Assembly (NCBI GenBank): GCA_910577585.1
Contig: CAJTNN010000019.1
Span: 1-52,606 of the forward strand
Direction of reading: 5' to 3'
DNA length: 52,606 nt
Source of the DNA: an uncultured Muribaculaceae bacterium
GTDB taxonomy: Bacteria > Bacteroidota > Bacteroidia > Bacteroidales > Muribaculaceae
Below are positions 1-11,206 of this stretch, piece after piece. The notes below the pieces were generated by a model. It was not told the origin of the DNA. It searched no databases and was given only the letters and a program-made list of their open reading frames with translations. The position numbers and the translations under genes were made by a program. The stretch's first letter is position 1. The number at the start of each line of letters is the position of its first letter.

Positions 1-371
1 GAATATCAATAATTTCAAAGCACTCTTATGATTTTTTAGTGGACACTAATGATGCAAAGTTATGAAAAATCTATTCACATCCTATGAAGTTGTCTAAACT
101 TTTTTTTGAAGTCGTTTAAACTTTTTTCGACTGCAAGGTTAATTCCGGTTTTGAGAAAGTTTTTACTTCTCAATATACCACTGAAATAATCTAAACTTTC
201 ATTGTGATTGCATGGCTAAGGTAGCCGATAAGGCTATAGGATGTAAATATGGAGGGCCCGGAGGAATCTGACGATTGCTTCCGGGCCCTCTGTGGATTGA
301 TGACGGTGCGTTGTCGGGGATTAGCCGTTGCGGCGGTTAGCCGCGGTGGTATGGCGGTTAGCCGCGGCGGG
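1..371. other. Left-edge intergenic region
   Basis: No credible coding region is visible. The first 200 bases are AT-rich, with T-runs and two related stretches of the form taaactttttt around 94-130. An inverted repeat TTAGTG-GA-CACTAA lies at 36-49. The right part contains the GC-rich hairpin listed separately downstream of guaA. The ORF-like stretch on the plus strand from 249 is the complement of guaA and is not considered real. Confidence 0.6.
252..290 (-). terminator. Hairpin downstream of guaA
   Basis: Perfect 11-bp stem GAGGGCCCGGA / TCCGGGCCCTC (252-262 with 280-290) and a 17-nt loop, about 80 bases past the guaA stop codon. On the minus strand it is followed by CATATTTACATC, which is only moderately U-rich. 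It is the probable 3' end of the purine/guanine part of the cluster, with terminator function inferred. Confidence 0.6.
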
Positions 372-1898
<1,527 letters not shown>

Positions 1899-2044
1899 AT
1901 CTGTATAGATATTTTTACGACCGCCGGCAACCTCCGCAAGTGGTGGCGTATCCTTAAGTGTCAAGCGACGCCCGCGGATGCGGCCTGATTGCGGGAGATA
2001 CTTTGCCGGACTGTCAATTGTTTTGTAAAGTTTTCAAGCAGCCG

Positions 2045-2082
2045 GGCAGCGGGTCACGGCTGACCTCTGCCCTACCGCTGCC
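2045..2082 (-). terminator. Hairpin between guaB and guaA
   Basis: An 8-bp stem GGCAGCGG / CCGCTGCC (2045-2052 with 2075-2082) starts 13 bases past the guaB stop. No strong U-tract follows on the minus strand. It may be a weak terminator or a processing or stability hairpin that sets guaA expression relative to guaB. Confidence 0.35.
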
Positions 2083-2094
2083 GAAGCGGGGCTA

Positions 2095-3561
2095 TCAACG
2101 TGAGTAGTTGGGAGCCTCCTTGGTGATGGTCACGTCGTGGGGGTGATTCTCGATCACGCCGGCCGATGTGATGCGTGTGAAGCGGGCATTGTGAAGCTGG
2201 TCGATATTCTCGGCTCCGCAATAACCCATGCCTGAGCGCAGACCGCCGATGAGCTGATATACAGTCTCCGAGAGCGTACCCTTGTAGGGCACGCGGGCCA
2301 CGATACCTTCGGGCACGAATTTATTGCTGTCGGTCTTCTCTGACTGGAAGTAGCGGTCTTTCGAGCCTGCCTGCATGGCCTCGATCGAGCCCATGCCGCG
2401 GTAAGACTTGAACTTACGGCCATTGTAGATGATAGTCTCACCGGGTGACTCCTCGACACCTGCCAGCATCGAACCCATCATCACGGCGTCGCCACCTGCG
2501 GCGAGTGCCTTCACGATGTCGCCCGAGTAGCGCAGACCGCCGTCGGCGATCACCGGCACACCATACTGATGGGCCACCTTTGCGGCATTGAAGATGGCAG
2601 TGAGCTGCGGCATTCCCACACCTGCCACAATGCGTGTGGTGCAGATTGAGCCCGGACCGATACCAACCTTGATGCCGTCGGCTCCGGCCTTGATGAGATA
2701 CTCGGCTGCCTCGGCAGTGGCGATATTGCCCACGAGCACATCAAGCTGGGGATATTTGGCCTTTACAGCCTTCAGAGTGTTGACCACATTGGCTGAGTGG
2801 CCATGAGCGGTGTCGATCACCACTGCATCCACGCCCGACTCCACGAGTGCCTCCACGCGCTGCAGTGTGTCGCTTGTCACGCCCACACCGGCAGCCACGC
2901 GCAACCGACCCTTGTCGTCCTTGCAGGCATTGGGATAGTCTTGGATCTTGGTGATGTCGCGATAGGTGATCAGACCCACAAGGCGATTCTGCGCATCCAC
3001 TACGGGGAGCTTCTCGATCTTATGACGGAGCAGAATCTCGGCGGCCTCCTGAAGGTTGGGGTTGGTGGTGGTCACGAGGTTCTCTTTGGTCATCACGTCG
3101 GCGATGGGCAGGTGCATGTCGGTCTGGAAACGCAGGTCGCGGTTGGTGACGATGCCGATAAGTTTCATATCGCCATCCACCACCGGAATACCGCCGATAT
3201 GGTTCTCCTCCATGAGGCGCAGGGCGTCGCCTACGGTCTCTTCGCCGGTGATGGTGATCGGGTCATAGATCATGCCGCTCTCGGCGCGCTTCACCTTGCG
3301 CACCTGCGCAGCCTGCTCGGCGATCGACATATTCTTATGGATCACCCCGATGCCACCCTCGCGGGCCATGGCAATCGCCAGGTCGGACTCAGTGACTGTG
3401 TCCATGGCGGCCGACACCATCGGGATGTTGAGATTGATATTGCGTGAGAAACGGCTTCCAAGCTTCACCATGTTGGGTGTCACCTCGGAATATGCGGGGA
3501 TAAGCAGGACGTCGTCAAACGTCAGACCCTCCTCGGGTACTCTTTCATCAATGAATGACAT
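2095..3561 (-). CDS. guaB: Inosine-5'-monophosphate dehydrogenase
   Basis: Oxidises IMP to XMP with NAD+, the committed step toward GMP. The 488-residue length is normal for bacterial IMPDH. The TIM barrel starts with LTFDDVLLIPAYS. Two CBS domains (about residues 95-205, with GGIPVVDG and EKLPVVDA) interrupt it, and the catalytic loop GPGSICTTR carries the nucleophilic Cys at about 307. The flap region contains the YRGMGS motif. The ATG at 3561 matches the usual N-terminus. It lies 48 bases downstream of purA and upstream of guaA, so the two enzymes that use IMP are encoded side by side. CBS domains usually bind adenine or guanine nucleotides and tune activity, which is family knowledge rather than something seen here. 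Confidence 0.97.
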   Translation of the reverse strand: MSFIDERVPEEGLTFDDVLLIPAYSEVTPNMVKLGSRFSRNINLNIPMVSAAMDTVTESDLAIAMAREGGIGVIHKNMSIAEQAAQVRKVKRAESGMIYDPITITGEETVGDALRLMEENHIGGIPVVDGDMKLIGIVTNRDLRFQTDMHLPIADVMTKENLVTTTNPNLQEAAEILLRHKIEKLPVVDAQNRLVGLITYRDITKIQDYPNACKDDKGRLRVAAGVGVTSDTLQRVEALVESGVDAVVIDTAHGHSANVVNTLKAVKAKYPQLDVLVGNIATAEAAEYLIKAGADGIKVGIGPGSICTTRIVAGVGMPQLTAIFNAAKVAHQYGVPVIADGGLRYSGDIVKALAAGGDAVMMGSMLAGVEESPGETIIYNGRKFKSYRGMGSIEAMQAGSKDRYFQSEKTDSNKFVPEGIVARVPYKGTLSETVYQLIGGLRSGMGYCGAENIDQLHNARFTRITSAGVIENHPHDVTITKEAPNYSR

Positions 3562-3609
3562 ATATTATGCGCTGTGTAATTTACGATTAAAAATAGAGTG
3601 TCGCGGCAA

Positions 3610-4902
3610 TCAGAAGTTGCGCAGGCTCTCGGCGATGGTGATAGTCTGTGTGCGGTCGGGGCCTACAGAGATGATGCCCACGGGGATTTCGGTGAGTTCC
3701 TCAATCTTGCGCACATAAGCCTTGGCGGCCTCCGGGAGCTCGTCGAAGCTCTTGATGCCGCTGAGGTCCTCCTGCCAGCCATCCATCTCGATCAGCACGG
3801 GCTTGCAGCGGGCGAGCTTGCTGATTGTGGAGGGGGGAGCCTGCAGAATCTGGCCGTCGCATTCATAGCCGGTGCAGATCATCACCTTGTCGAGCCCTGA
3901 GAGCACGTCGAAGAGCATGAGTGCCCAGTGGTCGATGCCGGCGAGCATGCCTGTGTAGCGGGCCACTACGGCGTCAAACCAACCCACACGACGCGGGCGC
4001 CCGGTGACTGTGCCATACTCATGACCGCGCTCGCGGATGTCGTGGGCACGCTGGTCGAAGAGTTCTGTAGGGAAGGGGCCCTCGCCTACGCGGGTGCAAT
4101 AGGCTTTGGCCACACCGAGCACATTGTCGATCCACTTCGGAGCCACACCTGCGCCTACGGGCACACCCGATGCCGAGGGGCTCGAGGAGGTCACGAAGGG
4201 ATATGTGCCATGGTCGCAGCAGAGCATCATGCCCTGCGCACCCTCGAAGAGCACCTTCTTGTCAGAGCGCAGTGCCTCGTTGATGAGGGCTGAAGTGTCG
4301 GTGATCATGTGGCCGATCTGCTTGGCGATGGCCATATAGCGGTCATATACCTCCTGGAAATCATACTCCTTGAGGCCGAGCATGCGCAGCTCCTGATTCT
4401 TCACCTCGAGAGCTGCCTTGAGGCGCTCGGCGAAGTATTCGGGGTCAAGCAGGTCGCCGATGCGCAGGCCCAGACGACTGTACTTGTCGCTGTATGTGGG
4501 GCCGATGCCATTCTTGGTAGTGCCGATCTTGGCGCCACCCTTCTGGGCCTCGTAGGCACCGTCGAGGTCGGCGTGCCAGGGCATCACCATCGCGGCGCGG
4601 TCGGAGATGAAGAGCTGATAGTCGGTGATGCCGCGGTCATGCAGTTTCTGCAGCTCAGCCACCACTGACTCGGGGTTGACCACCATGCCGTTGGCCATCA
4701 CGTTGACGGTCTTCGGATTGAACACACCCGAGGGTATGCTGCGCAGCGAATACTTATTGCCATCGAATGCCACAGTGTGGCCGGCGTTGTTGCCACCCTG
4801 ATAGCGGACCACCATATCGGCGCGACATGCGAAGTAGTCGGTGATCTTACCCTTTCCTTCGTCGCCCCACTGTGATCCTATTACAACTAAGCGTTCAGAC
4901 AT
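3610..4902 (-). CDS. purA: Adenylosuccinate synthase
   Basis: Joins IMP and aspartate with GTP hydrolysis to form adenylosuccinate, the first step from IMP to AMP. The 430-residue protein has the P-loop-like WGDEGKGK at residues 12-19, the NNAGHTV motif near residue 40 and the GTKNGIGPTYSDK segment typical of PurA. The ATG at 4902 places the GDEGKGK loop at the standard distance. It lies 113 bases downstream of purB, whose product acts next in the AMP branch. That GC-rich gap (4903-5015) shows no gene. PurA and GuaB compete for the same IMP pool, and here they are adjacent and co-oriented. Confidence 0.97.
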   Translation of the reverse strand: MSERLVVIGSQWGDEGKGKITDYFACRADMVVRYQGGNNAGHTVAFDGNKYSLRSIPSGVFNPKTVNVMANGMVVNPESVVAELQKLHDRGITDYQLFISDRAAMVMPWHADLDGAYEAQKGGAKIGTTKNGIGPTYSDKYSRLGLRIGDLLDPEYFAERLKAALEVKNQELRMLGLKEYDFQEVYDRYMAIAKQIGHMITDTSALINEALRSDKKVLFEGAQGMMLCCDHGTYPFVTSSSPSASGVPVGAGVAPKWIDNVLGVAKAYCTRVGEGPFPTELFDQRAHDIRERGHEYGTVTGRPRRVGWFDAVVARYTGMLAGIDHWALMLFDVLSGLDKVMICTGYECDGQILQAPPSTISKLARCKPVLIEMDGWQEDLSGIKSFDELPEAAKAYVRKIEELTEIPVGIISVGPDRTQTITIAESLRNF

Positions 4903-5015
4903 TATGATTGATATTTATTCCATCCGCGCCCCGCGGGCGTCGCGTTCAGGCTTCATGCGGCAGGCCGGGCGGCGTGGCGCTCGCCGGGCGCGGATCGATG
5001 ATGTGTATGTCGATA

Positions 5016-6308
5016 TTATATATTGTTGCGGTCGTAGATGTAGTCTACATTCTTCATATAATACTCCAGTGTGAAGCATGCAGCGAGCTCTTCGGGAGTG
5101 AGCATCTCGCGGATCACCGGGTTCTGGGCGAGGAGGTCCTGATAAGCCGCACCCTCGGCCATGGCGCGCATGGCGATGGGCTGCACGGTGTCGTAGGCTT
5201 TCTCGCGCACGAATCCTTTGTCAATCAGTGCGTTCATCACGCGCTGGGCGAAAATCACACCGTTGGTCATGTAGATGTTCTGCTTCATGCGGTCTTCAAA
5301 CACCACGAGGTTCTCGAGAATGCCCATCATGCGGTTGAGCATGTAGTCGAGCAGGATTGTGGCGTCGGGCATGAGGATACGCTCGGTGGCTGAGTGCGAG
5401 ATGTCGCGCTCGTGCCAGAGGGCCACGTTGTCGTAGGTGGTCATCATGTATCCGCGCAGCACACGGGCGCAGCCGCATATATTCTCGCTGCTGATGGGGT
5501 TGCGCTTGTGGGGCATCGCGCTCGAGCCCTTCTGGCCCTTGCCGAATGACTCCTCCACCTCATGCACCTCGGTGCGCTGCAGATTGCGCACCTCCATGGC
5601 CATCTGTTCGAGAGTTGCGCCGATGAGGGCGATGGTGGCCATGTAGTAAGCGTGGCGGTCGCGCTGGATGACCTGGGTCGAGATGTTGGCCGAGGCTATG
5701 CCGAGATGCTCACAAACGTAGTCCTGCACGAAGGGGGGGATGTTGGCGAAGTTGCCCACAGCGCCGCTGATCTTGCCTACCTCCACACCGCGTGCGGCCT
5801 CGGCGAAGCGCTTGATGTTGCGCTGCATCTCCTCATGCCAGAGCACCCACTTGAGGCCGAACGAAGTGATGTCGGCATGAATGCCGTGGGTGCGGCCGAT
5901 GCAGGGGGTGTATTTGAATCGGCGGGCCTGCTTCTTGAGCACTTCGGCAAAACGCTTGAGGTCATCCTCGATGATGGCGTTGGCCTGGGTGAAGAGGTAG
6001 CCGTTGGCAGTGTCTACGACGTCGGTGCTGGTCAGACCATAGTGCACCCACTTGCGCTCCTCGCCGAGCGATTCGCTGACGGCGCGTGTGAAGGCCACTA
6101 TGTCGTGGCGTGTCTGGAGCTCGATCTCCTTGATGCGGTCGATGTTGAAGGTGGCGTTGGCGTTGAGCTTCTCGACATCCTCAGCGGGCACCACACCGAG
6201 CTCTCTCCAGGCCTCGGCGGCCAGGAGCTCTACCTTGAGATATGCGCGGAATTTGTTTTCTTCAGTCCAGACGTCGCGCATCACGTCTCTGCCATATCTT
6301 TCTATCAT
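5016..6308 (-). CDS. purB: Adenylosuccinate lyase
   Basis: Catalyses two fumarate-releasing eliminations, SAICAR to AICAR in the IMP pathway and adenylosuccinate to AMP. At 430 residues it belongs to the shorter PurB type. It shows the fumarase/aspartase superfamily signature GSSAMPHKRNP (about 261-271, flexible-loop serine at 262/263), the GLTSTDVVDT segment near residue 91 and the catalytic-histidine motif RTHG at 139-142. The ATG at 6308 gives the typical MIERYGR N-terminus. It sits between folD and purA in the cluster. No unusual features. Confidence 0.96.
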   Translation of the reverse strand: MIERYGRDVMRDVWTEENKFRAYLKVELLAAEAWRELGVVPAEDVEKLNANATFNIDRIKEIELQTRHDIVAFTRAVSESLGEERKWVHYGLTSTDVVDTANGYLFTQANAIIEDDLKRFAEVLKKQARRFKYTPCIGRTHGIHADITSFGLKWVLWHEEMQRNIKRFAEAARGVEVGKISGAVGNFANIPPFVQDYVCEHLGIASANISTQVIQRDRHAYYMATIALIGATLEQMAMEVRNLQRTEVHEVEESFGKGQKGSSAMPHKRNPISSENICGCARVLRGYMMTTYDNVALWHERDISHSATERILMPDATILLDYMLNRMMGILENLVVFEDRMKQNIYMTNGVIFAQRVMNALIDKGFVREKAYDTVQPIAMRAMAEGAAYQDLLAQNPVIREMLTPEELAACFTLEYYMKNVDYIYDRNNI

Positions 6309-6369
6309 GATTGATGATGATGTTGTTATTGTTAATGAAGTTGGAGTAGTAAGCCTGGAGGCTGACCGG

Positions 6370-7224
6370 TCAGTCCCACTGCATCTTGCGGGTGTAGCAG
6401 TCGAGGGTGTTCTCCATGAGGCAGGCTATCGTCATGGGGCCTACGCCGCCGGGCACCGGAGTGATTACCGACGCCTTGGGCTCGACCTCGGCGAAGTCTA
6501 CATCGCCCGAGAGTTTGCCGGTCTCTGGGTCATGGGTGATGCCCACATCGATCACGGCCACCCCATCCTTCACCATATCAGCCTTTATCAGCTTCGGCAC
6601 ACCGATTGCCACTACGAGTATATCGGCTGTGCGGGTGATTTCGGCGAGATTCTGGGTGTGGCTGTGGGCGATAGTGACGGTGGCGTTGCGGTCGAGCAGC
6701 AGCTTTGCGACGGGGAAACCCACGATGTTGCTGCGTCCGATCACCACGGCATGCTTTCCGGCAATCTCCACCCCTGCCTTGTCGAGCATCTTGATGATAC
6801 CCTTGGGTGTGCAGGCGCGTATACCGGGGAGCTTATGCCAGAGCGCATCTACATTTCGCGAATGGAAGCCATCCACATCCTTGGCCGGGTCGATAGCCTC
6901 GATCACACGGTGCTTGCGGATATGCTTCGGCAGCGGGAGCTGCACGAGAATGCCGTCGATGGCGTCATCATTGTTGAGTTCATGAATCTTGTCGATGAGC
7001 TCATGCTCAGTGATGCTCGAGGGGAGCAGCAGCTCGGTGTGGGCGAATCCCACCTCGGCCGCGGCCTTACCCTTGCTTCTGACATATGTATGGCTCGAGG
7101 GGTCGTCGCCTACGAGAATCACGCAGAGATGCGGCTCGCGTCCATACTCTATCTTGTAGCTTGCCACCTTGCGGGCGATATTCTCTTTCACCTCGCGGGC
7201 TAAGTCTTTACCGCTTATAATCAT
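6370..7224 (-). CDS. folD: Methylenetetrahydrofolate dehydrogenase / methenyl-THF cyclohydrolase
   Basis: Bifunctional FolD interconverts 5,10-methylene-THF and 10-formyl-THF. The latter is the one-carbon donor for PurH (and PurN) in purine synthesis, which explains its place inside the pur cluster. The 284 residues have normal FolD length. The catalytic region SHTYVRSKGKA holds Tyr about 52 and Lys about 56, QLPLPKHI is the substrate-loop motif, and GRSNIVGFP marks the NAD(P)-binding half. PVPGGVGPMT near the C-terminus is the second family signature. The start is the ATG at 7224. Confidence 0.97.
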   Translation of the reverse strand: MIISGKDLAREVKENIARKVASYKIEYGREPHLCVILVGDDPSSHTYVRSKGKAAAEVGFAHTELLLPSSITEHELIDKIHELNNDDAIDGILVQLPLPKHIRKHRVIEAIDPAKDVDGFHSRNVDALWHKLPGIRACTPKGIIKMLDKAGVEIAGKHAVVIGRSNIVGFPVAKLLLDRNATVTIAHSHTQNLAEITRTADILVVAIGVPKLIKADMVKDGVAVIDVGITHDPETGKLSGDVDFAEVEPKASVITPVPGGVGPMTIACLMENTLDCYTRKMQWD

Positions 7225-7260
7225 TCTTTACCTGTAGATCTATATTTTTTGTGTCCGGTC

Positions 7261-7300
7261 CTCCCCCCGCCCGGGCGCCTGATTGGGGCCGGGCGGGGAG
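7261..7300. other. GC-rich hairpin between purD and folD
   Basis: CTCCCCCCGCCCGG (7261-7274) pairs with CCGGGCGGGGAG (7289-7300) with one bulge, giving a very stable stem of about 12 bp. On the minus strand it is followed by an A-rich stretch instead of U's, so it does not look like a classical terminator. It could be an mRNA processing or stability element between purD and folD. Confidence 0.5.
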
Positions 7301-7323
7301 AATCCGGATAATTCGGAATCAGC

Positions 7324-8581
7324 TTACTTGGCGAGGGCCTGCCGACCGATGTCGGTGCGGTGGAACAGGCCGGGGGCCTCGATGCGGGCGATGTCGGCGA
7401 GTGCGGCCATATTGGCTTCGGCGAGGTCGGCGCCGCGTCCGGTGACCATCAGCACACGTCCGCCGGCCGATACGAGCCGGCCGTCGGCATCCGAGGCGGT
7501 GCCCATATGATAGACCTTGCCACGGGCATTCTCAAGCCCGTTGATAGGGCAAGCCTTGGCATACTTGCCGGGATACCCCTCGGCTGCCAGCACCACGCCC
7601 AGACATGCATCGGGGCTCCAGCGCAGTTCGCAGTCGGTGCCGTCGACGGCGGCCTCGAAGAGGTCGAGTATATCACTCTCCAGGCGCGGAAGCACCACCT
7701 CTGTCTCCGGATCGCCGAAGCGGGCGTTGAATTCTATCACCTTCGGTCCCTGCTCCGTAAGGATAAGGCCACCGTAGAGCACCCCGGTGAAGGGGACACC
7801 CTCGCTGACCATAGCCTTTGCAGTGGGCTTCAGTATTGTCTCAAGAGCCTGGCGGCGCACCTCATCGCTGATGAAGGGTACCGGGCTATAGGCGCCCATG
7901 CCGCCGGTGTTCGGACCCTTGTCGCCGTCGTAGGCGCGCTTGTGGTCCTGCGCGAGCTCAAGCGGATATACCTTCTCGCCTGAGGCCACACACATGAATG
8001 AGAACTCCGGACCGGCCAGGAACTCCTCGACAATCACCTTCCCTTTGCCGAATGTGGCATCAAGAAGCATATCGCGCAGAGCAGCCTCAGCCTCGTCATA
8101 GCTCATGGCCACGACCACACCCTTGCCGGCGGCCAGACCATCATATTTGATTACTGCCGGCAGCGGGCGCTCCTTGACGTAGGCCCAAGCCTCATCAAAG
8201 TCGGTGAAGGTGGCGTAGTCGCCGGTGGGAATGCCATACTTGACCATGATCTGCTTGGCAAACTCCTTGCTGCTCTCGATGCGGGCGGCCTCTTTGGTCG
8301 GACCGAAGATTCTGAGTCCCTCCTCCTGGAAGCGGTTGACGACACCTGCGGCAAGCGCTGCCTCGGGGCCCACGACCGTGAGGTCTACCCCATTCTTGCG
8401 GGCGAAGTCAAGAAGTGCCTCGACATCGGTGGGCTGTATGGCCACACACTCGGCCTGGGCTGCGATTCCGGCATTGCCGGGAGCGCAGTATATCTTCTCC
8501 ACACGCGGCGAGCGGCTGAGGGCATCGACGATGGCGTCCGCCGCTGCCGATCACCATCACTGTGCTTTTATCTTTGCTCAT
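7324..8581 (-). pseudogene. purD: Phosphoribosylamine-glycine ligase, frame-disrupted near the N-terminus
   Basis: PurD makes GAR from phosphoribosylamine, glycine and ATP, step 2 of IMP synthesis. The frame from 8502 down encodes a good ATP-grasp PurD (GNAGIA, EFLAGPEFSF, NTGGMGAYSP, FNARFGDPE). The expected start is the ATG at 8581, reading MSKDKSTVMVIGSGGR, which is the PurD nucleotide-binding start. After GGR the frame is lost: the expected Glu-His of GGREHA is missing, and the sequence resumes one frame over as AIVDALSRSPRVEKIY. Adding 8 bases at 8534-8536 restores one continuous gene of 422 codons. As it stands, only a GTG at 8502 starts the main frame, and that form lacks about 29 N-terminal residues including the glycine-rich loop. 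It may be a true mutation or a sequencing error. The remaining frame is intact, which suggests a recent event. Confidence 0.85.
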
Positions 8582-8605
8582 GTCTGCTGAGTTGGGGGGA
8601 ATTGA

Positions 8606-10135
8606 TTAATGTTTGAAGTGACGCATGCCGGTGAAGAGCATGGAGATACCCTTCTCGTTGGCTTTGCGGATGGCGTCCTCGTCGCGGATGCTGCCGCCGG
8701 GCTGCACGATGGCGGTCACACCGAAGCGTGATGCGAGCTCTACAGTGTCGTCGAAGGGGAGGAAGCCGTCGGAGGCCAGCACCAGACCATCCTTATAGCC
8801 GGCGTCGCGTGCCTGGCGCAGGGCGATCTCGGCCGAGCCCACACGGTTCATCTGGCCGGCGCCCACGCCGAGTGTCATGCCGTTCTTGACAACGCAGATG
8901 GCGTTGCTCTTCACATGCTTCACAATCTTCCAGCCGAAGTCCATGTCGCGCAGTTCCTCGGCCGAGGGCTTGCGGTCGGTGACACACATCGACTCCTCGA
9001 TGGGCTTGATAGTGGTGTCGGCATCCTGCACCAGCAGACCGCCGTTGACACCCACATACTGCTTCACAGCCTTGTCAGACTTCTCCATCTTCACCTCAAG
9101 CAGGCGCAGGTTCTTCTTCGACGCGAGCACCTCGAGGGCTTCGGGTTCGAAGGCAGGAGCCATAACGATCTCAAGGAAGATGGGCTTCATCAGGGCAGCC
9201 ACCTCGGCAGTGAGGGGACGGTTCATGGCCACGATGCCGCCATAGATGCTGACCTTGTCGGCCTCATAGGCATGCTGCCAGGCCTCCTTGAGGTCGCGTC
9301 CCACGGCTGCGCCGCAGGGATTCATGTGCTTGAGGCCCACGCAGAAGGGGGCGTCGAATTCACGCACGATGTTGAGGGCAGCGTTGGCATCCTGGATATT
9401 GTTGTATGAGAGCTCCTTGCCACCGAGCTGGCGGGCGAAGGCCACTGAATAGGGCACCTCTTCCGACCCCTTGTAGAAGGCTGCCTGCTGGTGGGGGTTC
9501 TCGCCGTAGCGCAGGGTCTGCACGATGTCGAAGTTGAGGAAGAGCTTCTCGGGCAGCCCGGCCTGACGGCGCATATATTCGGCTATGTGCGAGTCATACT
9601 CTGCGGTGTGGGTGTAGGCTTTTGCCGAGAGGCGCAGGCGTGTAGCGGGAGTGGTGTTGCCGTCAGCCTTGATCTCCTCGATGATGCCGGCATAGTCATC
9701 CGGATCACACACCACGGTCACATCGCGGAAGTTCTTGGCAGCCGAACGCAGCATCGAGGGACCGCCTATGTCGATATTCTCGACAGCATCCTCCATAGTC
9801 ACACCCTCTTTGGCGATTGTGGCCTCGAAGGGATAGAGATTGACACACACCATGTCGATCAGGCCAATGCCGTTCTCTTCGAGCTGGCGCATGTGGTCGG
9901 CCAGGTCGCGGCGACCGAGCAGACCGCCGTGTACCTTGGGGTGAAGTGTCTTGACGCGGCCATCGCAGATTTCAGGGAATCCGGTGATGTCGCTGATATT
10001 GATTACTGTGAGTCCGGCATCGCGCAGGGCCTTCATGGTGCCCCCGGTGGCGATGATGTCCCAGCCCATGTTGCTCAGGGCAGTGGCGAACTCCACTACC
10101 CCACGCTTATCTGATACACTGATAAGTGCTTTCAT
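8606..10135 (-). CDS. purH: Bifunctional AICAR transformylase / IMP cyclohydrolase
   Basis: Performs the last two steps to IMP, formylating AICAR with 10-formyl-THF and then closing the ring. The 509 residues match the family. The N-terminal MGS-like cyclohydrolase domain (about 1-150) has SVSDKRG, IATGGT and the KTLHPKVHGG motif at 63-71. The C-terminal transformylase domain has RYGENPHQ and the catalytic LKHMNPCGAA with Lys269-His270, and ends with QPGGSIRDED. The ATG at 10135 is at the standard N-terminus. The purD start lies 24 bases beyond its stop, consistent with co-transcription. folD, just downstream, supplies its cofactor pathway. Confidence 0.97.
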   Translation of the reverse strand: MKALISVSDKRGVVEFATALSNMGWDIIATGGTMKALRDAGLTVINISDITGFPEICDGRVKTLHPKVHGGLLGRRDLADHMRQLEENGIGLIDMVCVNLYPFEATIAKEGVTMEDAVENIDIGGPSMLRSAAKNFRDVTVVCDPDDYAGIIEEIKADGNTTPATRLRLSAKAYTHTAEYDSHIAEYMRRQAGLPEKLFLNFDIVQTLRYGENPHQQAAFYKGSEEVPYSVAFARQLGGKELSYNNIQDANAALNIVREFDAPFCVGLKHMNPCGAAVGRDLKEAWQHAYEADKVSIYGGIVAMNRPLTAEVAALMKPIFLEIVMAPAFEPEALEVLASKKNLRLLEVKMEKSDKAVKQYVGVNGGLLVQDADTTIKPIEESMCVTDRKPSAEELRDMDFGWKIVKHVKSNAICVVKNGMTLGVGAGQMNRVGSAEIALRQARDAGYKDGLVLASDGFLPFDDTVELASRFGVTAIVQPGGSIRDEDAIRKANEKGISMLFTGMRHFKH

Positions 10136-10180
10136 ATTTTATCTTAGTATGCTTGCTGTATTCTTGATATGGTAATCCTC

Positions 10181-11206
10181 TTAGAGAATTGTCACGCCCT
10201 CACCCTCGATGACCTTGCCGATCACACAGGGCTTCTCGCCTTCGGCACGAAGCACCTCGAGAGTCTTGTCGACATCGGCCGGATCCACGGCGAGCACCAT
10301 GCCTATACCCATGTTGAAGATGTTGAACATCTCGCGGTGAGGCACCTTGCCATACTTCTCGAGCAGGGCGAAGACGGGCAGAATCTCCCAGCTTCCCTCC
10401 TTGACCTCGACGCCCTGGCCATCCTTGAGGATGCGGGGAATATTCTCATCGAAGCCGCCGCCGGTGATGTGGGCCAGGCCATGCACGTCGACCTCCTTGA
10501 GGAGCTTGAGCACCGGCTTGACATAGATGCGGGTCGGAGTGAGAAGCATCTCGCCCAGAGTCTGGTCGCCGGTCTCGGGGAGGCGGTCCTTGAATGAGAG
10601 TGAGTTGTCGGCCACGATCTTGCGCACGAGGCTGAAGCCATTGCTGTGGACGCCCGTAGAGGGTATGCCCACCAGCACATCGCCCACACTCACTTTCGAG
10701 CAGTCGATGAGCTTGGATTTCTCTACTGCACCCACCGTGAAGCCTGCAATGTCATATTCATCCTCATCATACATGCCGGGCATCTCGGCTGTCTCGCCAC
10801 CTACAAGGGCGCAACCGGCCTGACGGCAACCCTCGGCCACACCGGCCACGATGGCCTCCACGACCTCGGGGTGGTTCTTGCCCACGGCCACATAGTCGAG
10901 AAATACCAGCGGCTCGGCACCCTGTGCGAGCACGTCGTTGACACACATAGCCACGGCATCAATGCCGATGGTGTCATGAATACCGCTTGCGAAAGCGATC
11001 TTGAGTTTGGTGCCCACGCCGTCGGTGCCGCTCACCAGAATCGGATGCTCGTAGCCGAGGCTGCCGAGATCAAACATTCCGCCGAAGCTGCCGATATTAC
11101 CCATCGAGCCGCGACGCTCAGTAGACTTGACATGCTTCTTGATGCGGCTCACTACCTCGTAGCCCGCCTCAAGATTCACGCCGGATTCTTCATACGATTT
11201 TGCCAT
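10181..11206 (-). CDS. purM: Phosphoribosylformylglycinamidine cyclo-ligase
   Basis: AIR synthetase, which closes the imidazole ring of FGAM with ATP (step 5 of IMP synthesis). I chose the ATG at 11206, giving 341 residues starting MAKSYEESGVNLEAGYE, the standard PurM N-terminus. The frame stays open upstream to 11311, but that would overlap the purL stop and add non-conserved sequence. Motifs include GGMFDLG, SGTDGVGTKLK, GGETAEMPGMY and the C-terminal HITGGGFDENIPR. It lies about 100 bases downstream of purL, whose product makes its substrate. Confidence 0.96.
   Translation of the reverse strand: MAKSYEESGVNLEAGYEVVSRIKKHVKSTERRGSMGNIGSFGGMFDLGSLGYEHPILVSGTDGVGTKLKIAFASGIHDTIGIDAVAMCVNDVLAQGAEPLVFLDYVAVGKNHPEVVEAIVAGVAEGCRQAGCALVGGETAEMPGMYDEDEYDIAGFTVGAVEKSKLIDCSKVSVGDVLVGIPSTGVHSNGFSLVRKIVADNSLSFKDRLPETGDQTLGEMLLTPTRIYVKPVLKLLKEVDVHGLAHITGGGFDENIPRILKDGQGVEVKEGSWEILPVFALLEKYGKVPHREMFNIFNMGIGMVLAVDPADVDKTLEVLRAEGEKPCVIGKVIEGEGVTIL

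Noticed and set aside
36..49. Inverted repeat TTAGTG-GA-CACTAA as an insertion-sequence end
   Set aside because: Only one end seen, no transposase or duplication; the window edge prevents a test.
6052..7203. A 383-codon plus-strand frame across folD and purB ends
   Set aside because: Antisense to two clear genes and of atypical composition with no family match.
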